The position numbers and the translations under genes are program-made. A stretch of DNA of 64,000 bases from Bradyrhizobium sp. Tv2a-2. GTDB taxonomy: Bacteria > Pseudomonadota > Alphaproteobacteria > Rhizobiales > Xanthobacteraceae. The stretch is taken from contig NZ_AXAI01000020.1 of assembly GCF_000472425.1 (NCBI RefSeq), positions 62,117-126,116 of the forward strand, written 5' to 3'. This document shows positions 34,559 to 44,700 of the stretch, one piece after another. Position 1 is the stretch's first letter; every line of letters starts with the position of its first letter. Below the pieces are notes generated by a model. It made no database searches and was not told where the DNA came from. It saw only the letters and a list, made by a program, of their open reading frames with translations.

Positions 34559-35020
34559 CTAAGTGTGCTCACCCCAGCTCAAGGTGACGCCGATGTCGCC
34601 GGGCATCCCGCCCGGGAAATCGATGATTTGGTAGGCGATGCGGTAGCCTCTCGGCTTCAGATGATCGGCCCAGAGCTGGAAAATCTCCTTCGGTATTCCT
34701 GTCAGCGTGTTTTCCCAGCCTGGCTCGCGCTGGTTGATCGCCCGGCCGTGATCGGTGCAGAGCACGTTCGGAAAGCGATAGACCTGCACCTCGGTGAGGC
34801 CGTTTCGCACCGCGCGCTGGATGACGGTGGCTGCAAGCTTCACCTTTTCTTCCTCGGACATTCCGGACGGCTTGCCCAGGCGTTCGATCAAGTGACGTTT
34901 CTCCGCATCGGCGGCGGCAGCGCGGTGCGCAGCTTCTTCGGCCTTTTCGGCTTCCTTCAGCGCGGCCTGTTTGAGGATATCCTTCGCGGTCGGCAGCAGG
35001 TCATCGATGTTGGTGGGCAT
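34559..35020 (-). CDS. Hypothetical protein upstream of PPK2
   Basis: A 153-residue soluble protein. Residues ~1-50 form an Ala/Glu/Lys helix (L-K-E-A-E-K-A-E-E-A-A-H-R-A). The C-terminal part is globular with H-G-R-A-I-N near 94 and a closing G-Y-R-I-A-Y-Q-I-I-D-F-P-G-G segment. No domain family is recognised. It is 27 bp before PPK2 on the same strand, so the two are probably cotranscribed, possibly from the FixK box 144 bp upstream. Confidence 0.75.
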   Translation of the reverse strand: MPTNIDDLLPTAKDILKQAALKEAEKAEEAAHRAAAADAEKRHLIERLGKPSGMSEEEKVKLAATVIQRAVRNGLTEVQVYRFPNVLCTDHGRAINQREPGWENTLTGIPKEIFQLWADHLKPRGYRIAYQIIDFPGGMPGDIGVTLSWGEHT

Positions 35021-35163
35021 GATCTTTCATCCCTCTCTGCGGCTTCGAACTCGGCTGATTTCCAGGTCCGTTAAATGTCGCGTCGGTCAAATTGCCTGAC
35101 GTGATGCGAGGCGTCTTTTTGACGCGGGTGTGACAAGGCTAGAGATCGGCTGACCGCGCTGAC

Positions 35164-35177
35164 TTGAGATAGATCAA
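35164..35177. promoter_or_regulatory. FixK/FNR-type box upstream of DUF3141-pta-ackA-fabI operon
   Basis: Perfect TTGAGATAGATCAA ending 79 bp before the DUF3141 start codon. It is 143 bp from the divergent hypothetical-PPK2 operon and could serve both. Confidence 0.75.
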
Positions 35178-35256
35178 GGCGGCAGGCTCAGATTGCCTGG
35201 ATGCTCTGCGGCAAAGGCCGGGGATCGCTGCATTCTTTGTCATAAGGAGCGGGAAC

Positions 35257-37494
35257 ATGTCCGACAGCAAGGAACAGTTCTCCGGCAATTTGCCGTTCGC
35301 CTTCTTCAATTCCGCGATGGAATACATGACCGACGCCGGACAGCGCACATTGCTGTTCTGGGACGTGATGCGCCAGCGGGGCGAGCAATACGAGGAGCAC
35401 CTCCAGGAGGCCGTTCCCAACGTTCTCAATTACCAACCGGAATTGGTGATGGATGGCCGCACGCTGGGGCGACCGGTCAATTACGGCTTGGTCCGGATCG
35501 TTCCCCCAGCGGGTGTCGAGATCGATCCGACGCGTCGGCCCTTCGTCGTTATCGATCCGCGCGCTGGTCACGGTCCAGGGATCGGCGGCTTCAAGGCCGA
35601 CAGCGAGATCGGCGTGGCGCTGAAAGCTGGCCATCCCTGCTATTTCATCGGCTTCATGCCGGAACCGGTTCCGGGCCAGACGATCGAGGACATCGCGCGC
35701 GCCGAGGCGATTTTTTTGGAGAAAGTAATCGCACGCCACCCGAACGCAGACGGCAAGCCCTGCGTGATCGGCAACTGCCAGGCTGGCTGGGCGGTGATGA
35801 TGCTGGCCGCAATCCGTCCCGAGTTGTTCGGCCCGATCATTGTCGCGGGATCGCCGCTGTCCTATTGGGCGGGCGTCCACGGCAAGAATCCGATGCGATA
35901 TTCAGGCGGATTGCTTGGCGGCAGTTGGCTGACGGCGCTGACGAGCGACCTCGGCGGCGGCAAGTTCGATGGCGGCTGGCTGGTGCAGAATTTCGAGAAC
36001 CTCAACCCGTCCAACACGCTATGGACCAAGCAGTACAACGTCTATGCCAAGGTCGACAGCGAAGCGCCCCGCTATCTCGAATTCGAGAAATGGTGGGGCG
36101 GGCATGTCAACCTGAATGCCGAGGAGATCCAGTTCATCGTTGACGAGTTGTTCGTCGGCAACAATCTCGCCGCAGGCCGCATCAAGACCTCGGATGGCGA
36201 GACCGTTGATTTGCGCAATATCCGGTCGCCGATCGTGGTGTTCTGCTCCAAGGGCGACAACATTACCCCGCCGCAACAGGCGCTGGACTGGATCTTGGAT
36301 CTCTATGACGATGTGAACGAGATCCGTTCCTATGGTCAGACCATCGTCTACACTGTTCACGAGAGCGTGGGGCATCTCGGCATCTTCGTCTCGGGCGGTG
36401 TTGCCCGGAAGGAGCATAGCGAGTTCTCCAGCAATATTGATCTGATCGATGTCCTGCCACCTGGGCTCTACGAGGCCACCTTCGAGCGCAAGACCGGACA
36501 CGGCGCCAACGAAGATCTGGCCTCCGGCGAGTGGATCATGCGGTGCGAGGCGCGCACTCTCAATGACATTCGGGCGCTCGGCGGCAACTCGCCCGAGGAC
36601 GAGCGGCGCTTTGCCACCGCCGCGCGCGTCTCCGACATCAACCTGTCGCTCTATCGGGCCTTCCTCCAGCCGATGGTCAAGGCGATGGTCACGCCGCAGG
36701 TCGCTGACATGCTCAGGCACTGGCACCCACTTCGCCTGAGCTACGAGATGTTCACCGACGCCAACCCGCTGATGGCACCGCTTGCCAGGGTGGCGGATCA
36801 GGTGCGCCAGCGCCGCAAGGCCGTGGCTGCGGACAATCCTTTCCTGGGGATACAGGAGACGGTCTCGAAGCAGATCATCAGCAGCCTCGATGCTTTCCGT
36901 GACGCTCGCGACAGCATGGGCGAAAAGCTGTTCCTCGCGATCTATGGTAGTGCGGCGCTGCAAGCTGCGGTCGGCATCAAGCCCGATTCGCTCAAGGAGC
37001 GGCGGGCGCCGAAGTCGGTCCTGCACAAGGAGTTGTTGGCCAAGCGCATCGAGGAGCTGAAATCGCAAATCGACAAGGGCGGCCTGCAGGAATGCACCAT
37101 TCGGGCGTTGATCTATGTCGGATCGCCGCGTGGCAAGATCGACGAGCGCGGCGTTCAGACGTTGCGCCAGATCAGGCTCGCCGACGACAGCCATCGGATT
37201 ACCTTGGCGCAGTTCAAGGCGATGGCGCGCGAGCAGTTCTTCCTGATGTTGTTGGAGCCTGAGGCGGCTCTCGCCGCGATTCCGAGGCTGCTTCCGCCAA
37301 GTACCGAGGAGCGGCAGCAGGCGCTCGCTGCGATACGGCACGTGTTGAGCGCGTCCGGTGATATTTCCGGCGAGGTCGCCGAGCGTCTGAGGAGAGTCAC
37401 GGCCTTGTTCGAGACCAGTGCGGCGGCATTGCCGCCGCCCCCCACGGTCAATCTTCCTTTCGCTGCGAATGTCGAAAGAGCCAAGGCCTCCTGA
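35257..37494 (+). CDS. DUF3141 protein (PhaC-like alpha/beta hydrolase fold)
   Basis: A 745-residue protein. Residues ~75-400 show an alpha/beta hydrolase fold with nucleophile elbow G-N-C-Q-A-G-W (Cys174), as in polyhydroxyalkanoate synthases where Cys replaces Ser. Later elements include V-F-C-S-K-G-D-N-I-T-P-P (Asp region) and H-E-S-V-G-H-L-G (catalytic His region), completing a plausible Cys-Asp-His triad. The C-terminal ~350 residues are helical and unassigned. The family is DUF3141, with no firm activity; PHA or acyl-CoA chemistry is a reasonable guess. It leads an operon with Pta, AckA and FabI from a FixK box. Confidence 0.82.
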   Translation: MSDSKEQFSGNLPFAFFNSAMEYMTDAGQRTLLFWDVMRQRGEQYEEHLQEAVPNVLNYQPELVMDGRTLGRPVNYGLVRIVPPAGVEIDPTRRPFVVIDPRAGHGPGIGGFKADSEIGVALKAGHPCYFIGFMPEPVPGQTIEDIARAEAIFLEKVIARHPNADGKPCVIGNCQAGWAVMMLAAIRPELFGPIIVAGSPLSYWAGVHGKNPMRYSGGLLGGSWLTALTSDLGGGKFDGGWLVQNFENLNPSNTLWTKQYNVYAKVDSEAPRYLEFEKWWGGHVNLNAEEIQFIVDELFVGNNLAAGRIKTSDGETVDLRNIRSPIVVFCSKGDNITPPQQALDWILDLYDDVNEIRSYGQTIVYTVHESVGHLGIFVSGGVARKEHSEFSSNIDLIDVLPPGLYEATFERKTGHGANEDLASGEWIMRCEARTLNDIRALGGNSPEDERRFATAARVSDINLSLYRAFLQPMVKAMVTPQVADMLRHWHPLRLSYEMFTDANPLMAPLARVADQVRQRRKAVAADNPFLGIQETVSKQIISSLDAFRDARDSMGEKLFLAIYGSAALQAAVGIKPDSLKERRAPKSVLHKELLAKRIEELKSQIDKGGLQECTIRALIYVGSPRGKIDERGVQTLRQIRLADDSHRITLAQFKAMAREQFFLMLLEPEAALAAIPRLLPPSTEERQQALAAIRHVLSASGDISGEVAERLRRVTALFETSAAALPPPPTVNLPFAANVERAKAS

Positions 37495-37523
37495 CATCCG
37501 ACGCGACAACGAGGGACCGAGCC

Positions 37524-38492
37524 ATGAGCGTAGCTTCCGTCGAGTCCGGCGACGCCGTTCCTCATACCAAATATGACCGCCTCATTGTTGCGGCCAAGCG
37601 CGTGCCATCGGCGGTCACCGTGGTGGTGCATCCCTGCGACGAGACGTCGTTGAGTAGCGTCTGCCAGGCGGCCGAGATCGGGATCATCAAACCGATTCTG
37701 GTCGGACCAGCCACTAAAATCAAGGCGACGGCAGCGCGGTACAATCTGAATATCTCGAACTTCGATCTCGTCGACGCCCCACACAGCGACGCGGCCGCTG
37801 CAAAGGGCGTTGAACTCGTACGCGAGGCGAGGGGCGAACTGCTGATGAAGGGTAGTTTGCACACCGACGAGTTGATGCGAGCCGTCACCGCGAGCGCGGG
37901 GGGCTTGCGCACCAATCGCAGGATCAGCCACGTCTTCGTGATGGATGTGCCGACCTATGCCGAGACGTTGTTCATCACGGATGCGGCCATCAACATCTTT
38001 CCCGATCTCGATGCCAAGCGCGACATTGTCCAGAACGCGATCGACCTGTTTGTACAGATCGGGCTGGGCTCGCATCCGCGCGTGGCGCTGTTGTCGGCCG
38101 TTGAGACCGTGACGACCAAGATCCCGTCGACGGTCGAGGCCGCCGCCTTGTGCAAGATGGCTGACCGCGGCCAGATCAGTGGCGGCGTCCTCGATGGTCC
38201 GCTTGCCTTCGACAATGCAATCGATCCGCAGGCGGCGGAGATCAAGGGCATCAAGTCGCCGGTTGCAGGACGGGCACAGATCCTGGTCGTGCCGGACCTC
38301 GAAGCCGGCAACATGCTGGCGAAGAACCTCACCTTCCTCGCCAAGGCAGATGCGGCGGGCATCGTTCTCGGCGCGCGGGTGCCCATCGTGCTGACGTCGC
38401 GCGCCGACAGCGTGAGGGCGCGGATGGCGTCGTGCGCAATCGCTGTGCTGCACGCCGATGCGCGGCGGCGTCTCCATCCCGTTTCCGGCTGA
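37524..38492 (+). CDS. pta: Phosphate acetyl/butyryltransferase
   Basis: A 322-residue enzyme of the short (C-terminal-domain) phosphotransacylase type, converting acyl-CoA and phosphate to acyl phosphate. Features are P-I-L-V-G-P near 52, the M-K-G-S-L-H-T-D-E-L-M segment near 112, the glycine-rich I-S-G-G-V-L-D-G-P-L-A-F-D-N-A near 215, and V-P-D-L-E-A-G-N-M-L-A-K near 256. The latter blocks are typical of bacterial phosphate acetyl/butyryltransferases. Acetate kinase follows, so acetyl-CoA is the likely substrate. It sits 29 bp after the DUF3141 gene. Confidence 0.88.
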   Translation: MSVASVESGDAVPHTKYDRLIVAAKRVPSAVTVVVHPCDETSLSSVCQAAEIGIIKPILVGPATKIKATAARYNLNISNFDLVDAPHSDAAAAKGVELVREARGELLMKGSLHTDELMRAVTASAGGLRTNRRISHVFVMDVPTYAETLFITDAAINIFPDLDAKRDIVQNAIDLFVQIGLGSHPRVALLSAVETVTTKIPSTVEAAALCKMADRGQISGGVLDGPLAFDNAIDPQAAEIKGIKSPVAGRAQILVVPDLEAGNMLAKNLTFLAKADAAGIVLGARVPIVLTSRADSVRARMASCAIAVLHADARRRLHPVSG

Positions 38493-38503
38493 TGGAGCGG
38501 GCG

Positions 38504-39715
38504 ATGGACACGATCCTTGTCGTCAATGCCGGCTCTTCCTCGGTGAAGTTCCAGGTCTTTGGTGTGGAGAGCGGCAATACGCTCAAGCGGCAAATGCGTG
38601 GCCAGGTCGACGGCATCGGAACGCATCCAAGGCTCCGTGCTACGGGACCGGACCGAGCGGTGCTGGCGGACCGCGCATTTGCGGCTGCCGCCGTACCGGA
38701 CGTTCCCGCTGCGCTTGCTGCGGCAGGAAACTGGCTGCGCGAGGAGCTGCATATCGGCCCGATCGCCATCGGACATCGCGTTGTCCATGGCGGCCCGGAC
38801 CATGATGCTCCCGTGCGAGTTAGCGCTGAGGTGCTGCAGCGCCTGGAGCGCTACATTTCGCTCGCGCCGTTGCATCAACCATACAATCTTGCGCCGATCC
38901 GCTCGGTGCTCGCGCGCTTTCCCGATATTCCACAAGTCGCCTGCTTCGACACCGCCTTTCACCGCGGGCACAGCCCGCTGGCCGACCGCTACGCGATCCC
39001 GGAGAAGCTCTACGCGGAAGGCGTGCGGCGCTATGGCTTTCACGGCCTGTCCTACGAATATATCGCTGCAGCACTGCCGCAGATCGCCCCCGAGCTTGCG
39101 GGGAAACGGGTGATCGTGGCCCATCTCGGCAGCGGCGCCTCGATGTGCGCGATGGACGGCGGGCGCAGCGTCGAAAGCACCATGGGCTTCACCGCACTGG
39201 ACGGGCTGCCGATGGGGACGCGGCCGGGCCAGCTCGATCCTGGCGTCGTGCTCTATCTTGCGACCGAAAAGGGTATGTCGCCGGCCGATATCCAGACCTT
39301 CCTCTACAAGGATTGCGGTCTGAAGGGCCTGTCCGGTGTCAGCAATGATATGCGCGAGTTGCAGGACTCAGGCGATGCGCGGGCACAGTTCGCCGTCGAC
39401 TATTTTGTCTACCGGATCGGCCTGAACGCTGGGATGCTGGCCGCCGCGATGTCCGGCGTCGATGGTTTCGTCTTCACCGCCGGCATCGGTGAGAACTCGC
39501 CGAAGCTGCGTGCGGCGATTGCGGGCAAGCTGGCCTGGCTTGGTGTGTCGCTGGATGCGGCGGCCAATGCCGAGGGCCGGTCACTGATTTCTAGGCCCGG
39601 CAGCCCGACCCCCGTTTATGTCATACCGACCGACGAAGAACTGATGATCGCGCGTCATACCCTTGCATTGCTGGCCCCAGGACCAATCCGATCGCAATAT
39701 GAGAGGGCGTCATGA
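38504..39715 (+). CDS. ackA: Acetate/propionate kinase
   Basis: A 403-residue ASKHA-fold kinase that makes ATP and acetate from acetyl phosphate. Signatures are V-V-N-A-G-S-S-S-V-K-F near the start, G-H-R-V-V-H-G-G near 90, the F-D-T-A-F-H segment near 150, H-L-G-S-G-A-S near 207 and F-T-A-G-I-G-E-N-S near 325. The ATG at 38504 is chosen because GGAG lies six bases before it; an ATG at 38492 overlapping the Pta stop is possible. Together with Pta it allows substrate-level phosphorylation when respiration is limited. Confidence 0.92.
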   Translation: MDTILVVNAGSSSVKFQVFGVESGNTLKRQMRGQVDGIGTHPRLRATGPDRAVLADRAFAAAAVPDVPAALAAAGNWLREELHIGPIAIGHRVVHGGPDHDAPVRVSAEVLQRLERYISLAPLHQPYNLAPIRSVLARFPDIPQVACFDTAFHRGHSPLADRYAIPEKLYAEGVRRYGFHGLSYEYIAAALPQIAPELAGKRVIVAHLGSGASMCAMDGGRSVESTMGFTALDGLPMGTRPGQLDPGVVLYLATEKGMSPADIQTFLYKDCGLKGLSGVSNDMRELQDSGDARAQFAVDYFVYRIGLNAGMLAAAMSGVDGFVFTAGIGENSPKLRAAIAGKLAWLGVSLDAAANAEGRSLISRPGSPTPVYVIPTDEELMIARHTLALLAPGPIRSQYERAS

Positions 39716-40503
39716 CAATTCCCGCCTATCCCGAGACCGCCGTCGCCCTCAAAGGTAAAAAGGGGCTGATTGTCGGCATCGCCAACGATCAATCGATCGC
39801 TTGGGGTTGCGCCAAGGCCTTCCGCGCCCTCGGCGCGGAACTTGCCGTGACCTATCTGAATGAGAAGGCCAGGAAGTTCGTGGAGCCGCTGGCGCGCGAG
39901 CTTGATAGCGAGATTTTCATGCCGCTGGACGTGATGGCGCCGGGACAAACGGAAGCCGCGTTCGACCAGATCGGCAAGCAGTGGGGACGCCTGGATTTCA
40001 TGGTCCACTCCATCGCCTTTTCGCCCAAGGAGGCGCTGCATGGTCGGGTCATCGACGTCGGCCGCGAGGGTTTCCTCGCCACGATGGACGTATCCTGCTG
40101 GTCCTTCATCCGCATGGCCCATCTCGCCGAGCCCCTGATGAAGAACGGCGGCTCGATGTTCACCATGACCTATTACGGCAGCCAGCTGGTCGTGGAGAAT
40201 TACAACATCATGGGCGTGGCCAAGGCGGCGCTGGAATGCGCGGTCCGCTACCTCGCAGCCGAGGTCGGCCCCAAGGGCATCCGGGTCCATGCGATTTCGC
40301 CGGGACCGCTGGCGACGCGGGCAGCTTCAGGCATTCCGGAGTTCGACGAGCTGATGCAGAAGGCGCAGTCCAAGGCACCGGCCCGAAGCCTTGTCAGTAT
40401 CGATGACGTCGGCCGAGCGACAGCTTTTCTGGCGCTCGACGGCGCCAGGCTGATCACCGGCACTACGCTTTATGTCGACGGCGGCTATCACATCATCGAT
40501 TGA
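39712..40503 (+). CDS. fabI: Enoyl-[acyl-carrier-protein] reductase FabI
   Basis: A 263-residue NADH-dependent enoyl-ACP reductase of the SDR superfamily. The N-terminus has the FabI nucleotide motif G-L-I-V-G-I-A-N-D-Q-S-I-A-W-G. The catalytic Tyr164-x6-Lys171 and Tyr154 match the FabI pattern, and the closing T-G-T-T-L-Y-V-D-G-G is typical. It overlaps the ackA stop by four bases (ATGA). Placement in a FixK-type operon suggests an isozyme adjusting fatty acids or reducing enoyl substrates at low oxygen; the main fabI is probably elsewhere. Confidence 0.9.
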   Translation: MTIPAYPETAVALKGKKGLIVGIANDQSIAWGCAKAFRALGAELAVTYLNEKARKFVEPLARELDSEIFMPLDVMAPGQTEAAFDQIGKQWGRLDFMVHSIAFSPKEALHGRVIDVGREGFLATMDVSCWSFIRMAHLAEPLMKNGGSMFTMTYYGSQLVVENYNIMGVAKAALECAVRYLAAEVGPKGIRVHAISPGPLATRAASGIPEFDELMQKAQSKAPARSLVSIDDVGRATAFLALDGARLITGTTLYVDGGYHIID

Positions 40504-40553
40504 TGCGCTGCGGCAGGCGCGCCGTTCCGCTTGATTTGAGCGCGGTACCCGGA

Positions 40554-40567
40554 TTGACTTAAGTCAA
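40554..40567. promoter_or_regulatory. FixK/FNR-type box upstream of RND efflux operon
   Basis: Perfect TTGACTTAAGTCAA ending 64 bp before the start of the membrane-fusion gene. Confidence 0.75.
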
Positions 40568-40631
40568 GGCGATCAAGCGGCGTGACTTGAGACTTAGGGA
40601 CTGCGCCCAATTGCCTGGGGAGGATTTGGCG

Positions 40632-41735
40632 ATGCGTACGATCGCGATCTTTACAGTGATCTTCTTCGGGGTGGCGGCGCCCGTTCTTGCCCAGTCAGCA
40701 GCGCAGGCACCGGCGGCGATCCCGGTCAGTGTGGTGACCGCCGAGAAGAAGCCAGTCACGAAGTCGCTGGATTTCGTCGGCCGCGTCGAGGCCATCCAGC
40801 GGGTCGAGATCAAGGCGCGCGTCACCGGCTATCTGGAGAAGGTCGCCTTCAAGGAAGGCGATCTGATCAAGGCGGGGGCGGAACTCTACGGCATTGAAAG
40901 AGGACTGTTCGAAGCAGCCGTCGGTCAGGCAGAGGGCGCACTGGCGAAGGACAAGGCGGCCAAGACGCTAACCGAGGTTCAATTGCAGCGTGCCGAGGAA
41001 CTGCTGGGGAAGCAGGCCGGTACGCAGGTCGCGCGCGACCAGGCGTTTGCCGCCGACGAGTCTGCGAAAGGCGTGCTGTTGGTGGACGATGCGAATCTGA
41101 AGACGGCCAACATCAACCTCGGTTATACCGAGATCACCTCGCCGATCGACGGCAAGGTCGGCAAGACCAACATCACCGTCGGCAATGTCGTCGGTCCCGG
41201 CAGTGGTCCGCTGACGGTCGTCGTCAGCCAGGACCCGATGTATGTGTCCTTCCCCGTTAGCCAGCGCGACTTCCTTCGCGCCCAGGCGACGCAGAACAAG
41301 GTCGACCTCACCGGTATCAAGGTGACCCTCAAATTCGCAGATGGCACCTCCTACGCGCATGACGGCAAGATCAATTTCGTCGATGTGCAGGTCGACAAGG
41401 CGACCGACACGATCCAGGTCCGCGCCACCTTTCCCAATCCGGACCACGCCCTGGTCGACGGCCAGTTGGTGCGGGTGATGCTCGAGAGCGGGACGGCGGA
41501 GGAAAAGATCGTCATTCCGCAGGCAGCGCTGATCTCGGACCAGGAGGGCGTCTACGTCTTCGTGGTTGACGATGGCAAGGCAGCCATCCGGCGAGTCAAA
41601 ACTGCAGGCACCAGCGGCACGGGCATAATCATCGATCAGGGGCTTGCGGTCGGCGATCGGGTCGTTGTTGAGGGGACCCAGGCGCTGCGACCCGGGGTTG
41701 CCGTGAAGGCCTCCCCGCTGCAAAGCAGGAGCTGA
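40632..41735 (+). CDS. RND efflux periplasmic adaptor (membrane fusion) subunit
   Basis: A 367-residue protein with an N-terminal export signal (IAIFTVIFFGVAAPVLAQ). It shows the HlyD/AcrA layout: barrel-sandwich motif R-V-T-G-Y-L-E-K-V-A-F-K-E-G-D, a coiled coil ~100-150, L-G-Y-T-E-I-T-S-P-I-D-G-K-V-G, then beta-barrel and membrane-proximal domains. It links the inner-membrane RND pump to an outer-membrane channel. The Cys of a lipobox is absent, so it is not a lipoprotein. GGGAGGA precedes the ATG. The pump gene follows six bases later; no outer-membrane TolC-like gene is adjacent. Confidence 0.9.
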   Translation: MRTIAIFTVIFFGVAAPVLAQSAAQAPAAIPVSVVTAEKKPVTKSLDFVGRVEAIQRVEIKARVTGYLEKVAFKEGDLIKAGAELYGIERGLFEAAVGQAEGALAKDKAAKTLTEVQLQRAEELLGKQAGTQVARDQAFAADESAKGVLLVDDANLKTANINLGYTEITSPIDGKVGKTNITVGNVVGPGSGPLTVVVSQDPMYVSFPVSQRDFLRAQATQNKVDLTGIKVTLKFADGTSYAHDGKINFVDVQVDKATDTIQVRATFPNPDHALVDGQLVRVMLESGTAEEKIVIPQAALISDQEGVYVFVVDDGKAAIRRVKTAGTSGTGIIIDQGLAVGDRVVVEGTQALRPGVAVKASPLQSRS

Positions 41736-41740
41736 TCCCC

Positions 41741-44700
41741 ATGCTGTCCGCAATCTTCGTCGATCGCCCGCGTCTTGCGATCGTCATCGCGATCGTGACG
41801 ACGATTGCTGGCGCTTTAGCCTATCTCTCGATGCCGGTTGCGCAATATCCCGACATCGTGCCGCCCCAGGTCTCAGTCACGACCACGTATCCCGGCGCCA
41901 GCGCGTCGGTGGTCGATGCAACTGTTGCCCAGCCGATCGAGGCAAAGGTGGTCGGTGTCGACCAGATGATCTACATGAAGAGCACGAGCGGCGATGACGG
42001 CAGCTATACGCTGACCGCGTCCTTCGAGCTTGGCACCAATCCCGACATCAACACTGTCAACGTCAACAACCGCGTGCAGACGGCGCTGTCGCAGCTGCCG
42101 CCAGAAGTCCAGCAGCAGGGCATCAACGTCAAGAAGAAATCGACCGCGATCCTGATGGTCTTCACGGTCTATTCACCGAAAGGGACCCACGACCCGCTGT
42201 ACCTGTCGAACTATGTCACCATCAACCTGCTCGATTCCATCAAAAGCACGCCCGGCGTCGGCGACGCCTTCCTGTTTGCTCCGCTCGACTACGCCATGCG
42301 CGCCTGGATCAGAACCGATCGCCTGACCGGCCTCAATCTGACTGCCGGCGACATCATCAACGCGATCAAATCGCAAAACGTGCAGGCGGCGGTTGGGCGG
42401 ATCGGCGCGCCCCCGATCTTTGATGACCAGCAGTTGCAGCTCAACATCCAGACCACGGGTCGGCTGAGCTCGGCCAAGGAGTTCGAGAACATCATCATCC
42501 GAACCAACCCGGATGGCTCGGTGCTGCGGCTGAGTGATGTCGCACGCGTTGAGCTCGGCGCGGCCAATAGCGACCGGGTCACGCGCTTCAACGGCCAGGA
42601 TGCTGCAGCTGTCGTGGTCTACCAATCGCCTGGCAGCAATGCGCTGGATACGGTGAACGCCATTCGCACAAAAATGGCCGAGCTCGAGAAGCGCTTCCCC
42701 GAGGATCTCGCCTGGAAGGTCACCTATGATCCCACGATCTTCGTGACCGATACCATGCACGAGGTGAAGAAGACGCTAATCGAGGCCTTTATCCTCGTCG
42801 TCATCGTGGTCTATCTCTTCCTCGGCAGTCTGCGCGCCACCCTGATCCCGACCTTGGCCGTCCCCGTGAGCCTGATCGGCGCCTTCATCGCGCTGAAAGC
42901 GGTCGGCTATTCGGCCAACACGGTCTCGCTGCTGGCCATCGTGCTGGCCATCGGCATCGTGGTCGACGATGCCATCGTGGTGGTCGAGAACGTCGAGCGC
43001 GTGATGGAGGAACATCCCGGGCTATCGCCGGGCGAGGCGTCCAAGCTCGCCATGACCGAGATCACCGCGCCGATCATCGCGATCACGCTGGTGCTGTTGT
43101 CGGTGTTCGTGCCGGTCGCCTTCATTCCCGGCATTTCAGGCGAATTGTTCCGGCAATTCGCGGTCACGGTTGCGGTTGCCATGTTCCTGTCGGCGATCAA
43201 TGCGCTCACCCTGTCGCCGGCGCTGTGCGGCATATTGCTGTCGCCGCATCACGGACCGCGGCGCGGCCTTATCGGCCATGTGATGCGTGGAATCGATTGG
43301 GTGCGCGACCGCTATGGAGCGATCGTTGCCCACATCGTTCAATTCTCCATCATCGGGCTTGTGATGGTCGCAGTCGCGAGCGCGGGGACGTTTGCCCTCG
43401 CCAAGATCACGCCTACGGGTTTCTTGCCTGAGGACGATCAGGGCGCCATCTTCACGGTCGTGCAACTGCCTGGAGGTGCCTCGGTCGGTCGGACCTCGGA
43501 TGTCATGCGGCAGGCGGAGGACATCGTCAAAAAGGATCCGGCCGTCGACGAGTATACCACGGTGGTCGGCCTGAACTTCATCGACAATTACTCGCAGCCG
43601 AGTGCCGGCTTCATGATCGTGACCTTCAAGCCGTTCGAGGAGCGCAAGGGAAAGGGCCTCGCCGCGCGCGACGTGATCGCCCGACTGGGTCAGGAGTTCC
43701 GTAGCATCACGGGCGGCACTGTGGTGCCACTGGCGCCGCCGCCGATCGTCGGTCTCGGCACCGGCGGAGGCTTCACCTATGTGCTGGAGGATTTGCGTGG
43801 GGGCGATGCCAAAGAACTGGCCCAGGCGCAGCGCGGGCTCGTGGTGGCCGCGAACCAGGATCCGCGGTTGCAGCGCGTGTTCTCGACCTTCTCGGCCACC
43901 AACCCCTCGATCTTTCTCGATATCGATCGCGACAAGGTGCAGGTGCTGGGAATCCAGCTCAGCGATGTATTCCAGGCGCTGCAGGCCTCGCTCGGCAGCT
44001 ACTTCATCAACAACATGAACCTGTTCGGCCGGACCTGGCAGGTCCAGGTGCAAGCCGAGGCCGCCGATCGTGCCAGCGTTGACGATATCAACCGCATCAA
44101 TGTGCGCAGCGCCGATGGCAAGATGATCCCGATGCGCAGCCTTGCAGAGGTGCGCCTCGTGGTCGGACCGCCGGCTTTGATCCGCTACAACAACCTACGG
44201 GCCGTCACCATCCAGGGCGGGCCGGCGCCGGGCGTCTCCTCGGGGCAGGCGCTGAAGGCGATGGAGGAGGTCGCCGCCAAGACGCTGCCGCAGGGCTTTG
44301 CCGGCGAATGGACGGATACCGCGTTCCAGGAGAAACGGGCCGAGGGCAAGACCGCAATCATTCTCGGCTTCGCCGTGCTGTTCGCCTATCTCTTCCTGGT
44401 GGGCCTCTATGAGAGCTGGACCATCCCGGTGCCGGTGCTGCTCTCGGTTACGATCGGCATTCTGGGATCGTTCGCGGCGATCGTGCTCGCTGGCTTGACG
44501 CTCGATCTCTATGGCCAGATCGGCATGGTGGTCTTGATTGGCCTTGCCGCCAAGAACGGCATCCTGATCGTGGAGTTCGCCAAGGAGCAGCGCGAGAAAG
44601 GCGTGCCGTTGCTCGAAGCCGCCACCGAGGGGTCACGCCTGCGGTTCAGACCGGTGATGATGACATCGTTCGCCTTCATCCTCGGTCTTTATCCGCTGGT

